Source: Actinomycetes bacterium | GTDB lineage: Bacteria; Actinomycetota; Acidimicrobiia; Acidimicrobiales; Ilumatobacteraceae | Length of the DNA: 6,638 bases | Direction of reading: 5' to 3' | Assembly: GCA_023417265.1 (NCBI GenBank) | Contig: JAEZFY010000109.1 | Coordinates: 1 to 6,638, forward strand | In this document: piece by piece, positions 6,088 through 6,638 of the stretch | Layout: every line of letters begins with the position of its first letter | Numbering within the stretch: the stretch's first letter is position 1 | Notes under the pieces: model-generated | Told to the model about the DNA's origin: nothing | The model's database searches: none | Seen by the model: only the letters and a program-made list of their open reading frames with translations | Translations under genes and position numbers: made by a program

Positions 6088-6482
6088 TCGTCGTTCCCGA
6101 GGTCGCGCAGGTAGTCGAGGATCGAGGCCAGCTCGGCGTCGCTGAGGTTGGTCTGCGGCATCGGCAGGTTGTACCCGGCCACCTTGTCGGCGTTGGGATC
6201 CTTGATCGAGCGGGTGAGGTAAGCCTCGTCGGCGACGACCGTCGTCCCGTCCTGCAGCTCGACCTGGCGCCCGTACAGCCCGGCGAACGCAGGGCCGATG
6301 CCGCCCTCGCCGTTGCTGCCGTGACAGCTCGCGCAGCCCTTCTCGCGGGCCAGCTGCCAGCCGGCCTCACCGGCCGGGCTGAGCCCGAGATCGGTCGGGG
6401 CGGAACCCCCGCCGTCGGTTGCGCACGCCCCGAGGCCGGCGAGCAGGACAACGGCGAGCAGGTTGCGGCGGACGGCAGTCAT
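6084..6482 (-). CDS. Class I cytochrome c, lipoprotein-anchored
   Basis: A 132-residue monoheme cytochrome that should carry electrons on the outer face of the membrane. The signal peptide (TAVRRNLLAVVLLAGLGAC) ends in a lipobox with Cys20. Heme is attached at C50-A-S-C53-H54, and the sixth ligand is most likely M108 in NLPMPQTNLSD. The spacing and wording (GPAFAGLYGR, DGTTVVADEAYLTRSI, DPNADKVAGY) strongly resemble the cytochrome c domain fused to the C-terminus of oxidase subunit II in caa3-type enzymes, but here it stands alone. ATG 6482-6480 is chosen over the longer open frame reaching the window edge, because it begins the signal peptide and has CAGACT 7 nt upstream. It is first in an operon with the SCO1 gene. 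Its exact electron partners are not shown by the sequence. Confidence 0.93.
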   Translation of the reverse strand: MTAVRRNLLAVVLLAGLGACATDGGGSAPTDLGLSPAGEAGWQLAREKGCASCHGSNGEGGIGPAFAGLYGRQVELQDGTTVVADEAYLTRSIKDPNADKVAGYNLPMPQTNLSDAELASILDYLRDLGNDE

Positions 6483-6495
6483 CTCCCCAAGTCTG
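6483..6495 (-). promoter_or_regulatory. Probable -10 hexamer and leaderless start of the cytochrome c gene
   Basis: On the minus strand CAGACT (6495-6490) lies exactly 7 nt (tggggag) before ATG 6482. It differs from the TAGACT of the aminopeptidase promoter only in its first base. The GGGGAG run could look like a Shine-Dalgarno, but it directly abuts the ATG, too close to act as one. This favours a leaderless start. Confidence 0.4.
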
Positions 6496-6542
6496 CCGGG
6501 GCAACCCGCACACCCCAAGCTGCGCCAGCCCAGCGCCCCGGC
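6495..6542. promoter_or_regulatory. Inverted repeat upstream of the cytochrome c promoter
   Basis: GCCGGGGC (6495-6502) and GCCCCGGC (6535-6542) are an 8-bp perfect inverted repeat separated by 32 bases. One arm touches the putative -10 hexamer and the other ends just before the palindromic repeat. It could be an operator pair or simply GC-rich chance similarity. Confidence 0.2.
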
Positions 6543-6546
6543 GTGA

Positions 6547-6638
6547 GTGCCTGGCACCGCCCGTCGGAGCGCGTGTCGATGTCGCCGAGCCGGTGCCTGG
6601 CACGGCCAGCACGCTGGTGGTTTGGCCGTGCCAGGCAC
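6547..6638. repeat. Palindromic repeat copy B (92-bp composite, reaches window end)
   Basis: Three cores lie at 6547-6557 and 6593-6603 (both GTGCCTGGCAC) and 6628-6638 (GTGCCAGGCAC), with start-to-start spacings of 46 and 35. The 92 bases match the minus strand of 4374-4283 with six substitutions and no gaps. The inner segment 6593-6638 is a 16-bp perfect inverted repeat around a 14-base loop. The copy lies upstream of the cytochrome c gene and ends on the last base of the window, so further units probably follow outside. Confidence 0.85.

Noticed and set aside
6483..6488. GGGGAG (minus strand) as a Shine-Dalgarno for the cytochrome c gene
   Set aside because: It abuts the ATG with no spacer, so it cannot pair with 16S rRNA in the usual position.
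6483..6638. Longer cytochrome c starting at the window edge
   Set aside because: The added residues are translated repeat sequence. The signal peptide begins at ATG 6482, with a -10-like hexamer just upstream.

Overview
The window is 6638 bases of very GC-rich DNA with almost uniformly G/C third codon positions. It carries six intact genes and one apparently frameshifted gene, all ordinary bacterial housekeeping or respiratory functions. The gene set suggests a high-GC actinobacterium: RadA, a cytosolic cyclophilin, an AI-2E family membrane protein, an asparaginase II, a methionine aminopeptidase with an SEC-C zinc motif, and a lipoprotein cytochrome c with SCO1. So does the start architecture, a TANNNT hexamer exactly 7 nt before an ATG or GTG with no Shine-Dalgarno. 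An Acidimicrobiia (Ilumatobacter-like) source is my best guess, but it rests on general impression and not on a search.

Layout from left to right. radA (minus strand, about 1384 to 27) is divergent from a cyclophilin-type peptidyl-prolyl isomerase gene (1450-2010, plus), across a 65-base promoter region. A GC-rich hairpin follows the isomerase gene. Next is a translationally coupled pair: an AI-2E family membrane protein (2084-3226) and an L-asparaginase II (3223-4161), overlapping by ATGA. A 353-base gene-free stretch (4162-4514) holds a structured array of palindromic repeats. The methionine aminopeptidase gene (4515-5498) follows. It converges on a minus-strand pair, a class I cytochrome c lipoprotein (6482-6084) and an SCO1/SenC copper protein (6087-5506), which overlap by GTGA. 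The last 92 bases are another copy of the palindromic repeat, in opposite orientation to the first.

How the genes work together. The right-hand pair is a respiratory module: a membrane-anchored monoheme cytochrome c resembling the domain often fused to cytochrome oxidase subunit II, coupled to a CuA-assembly type SCO protein. The other genes are separate housekeeping units: DNA recombination/repair, protein folding, N-terminal Met removal, and amide hydrolysis paired with a membrane permease-like protein.

The most unusual content is non-coding. A 92-bp composite repeat occurs twice, inverted, with 86 of 92 identical positions and identical internal spacing (46 and 35 bp) between GTGCC-N-GGCAC palindromes. 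One segment forms a 16-bp perfect inverted repeat. Two of the differences between copies keep pairing as G·U wobbles on one strand only, which hints at an RNA structure. The window ends on the last base of a palindrome core, so the right-hand copy is probably cut short.
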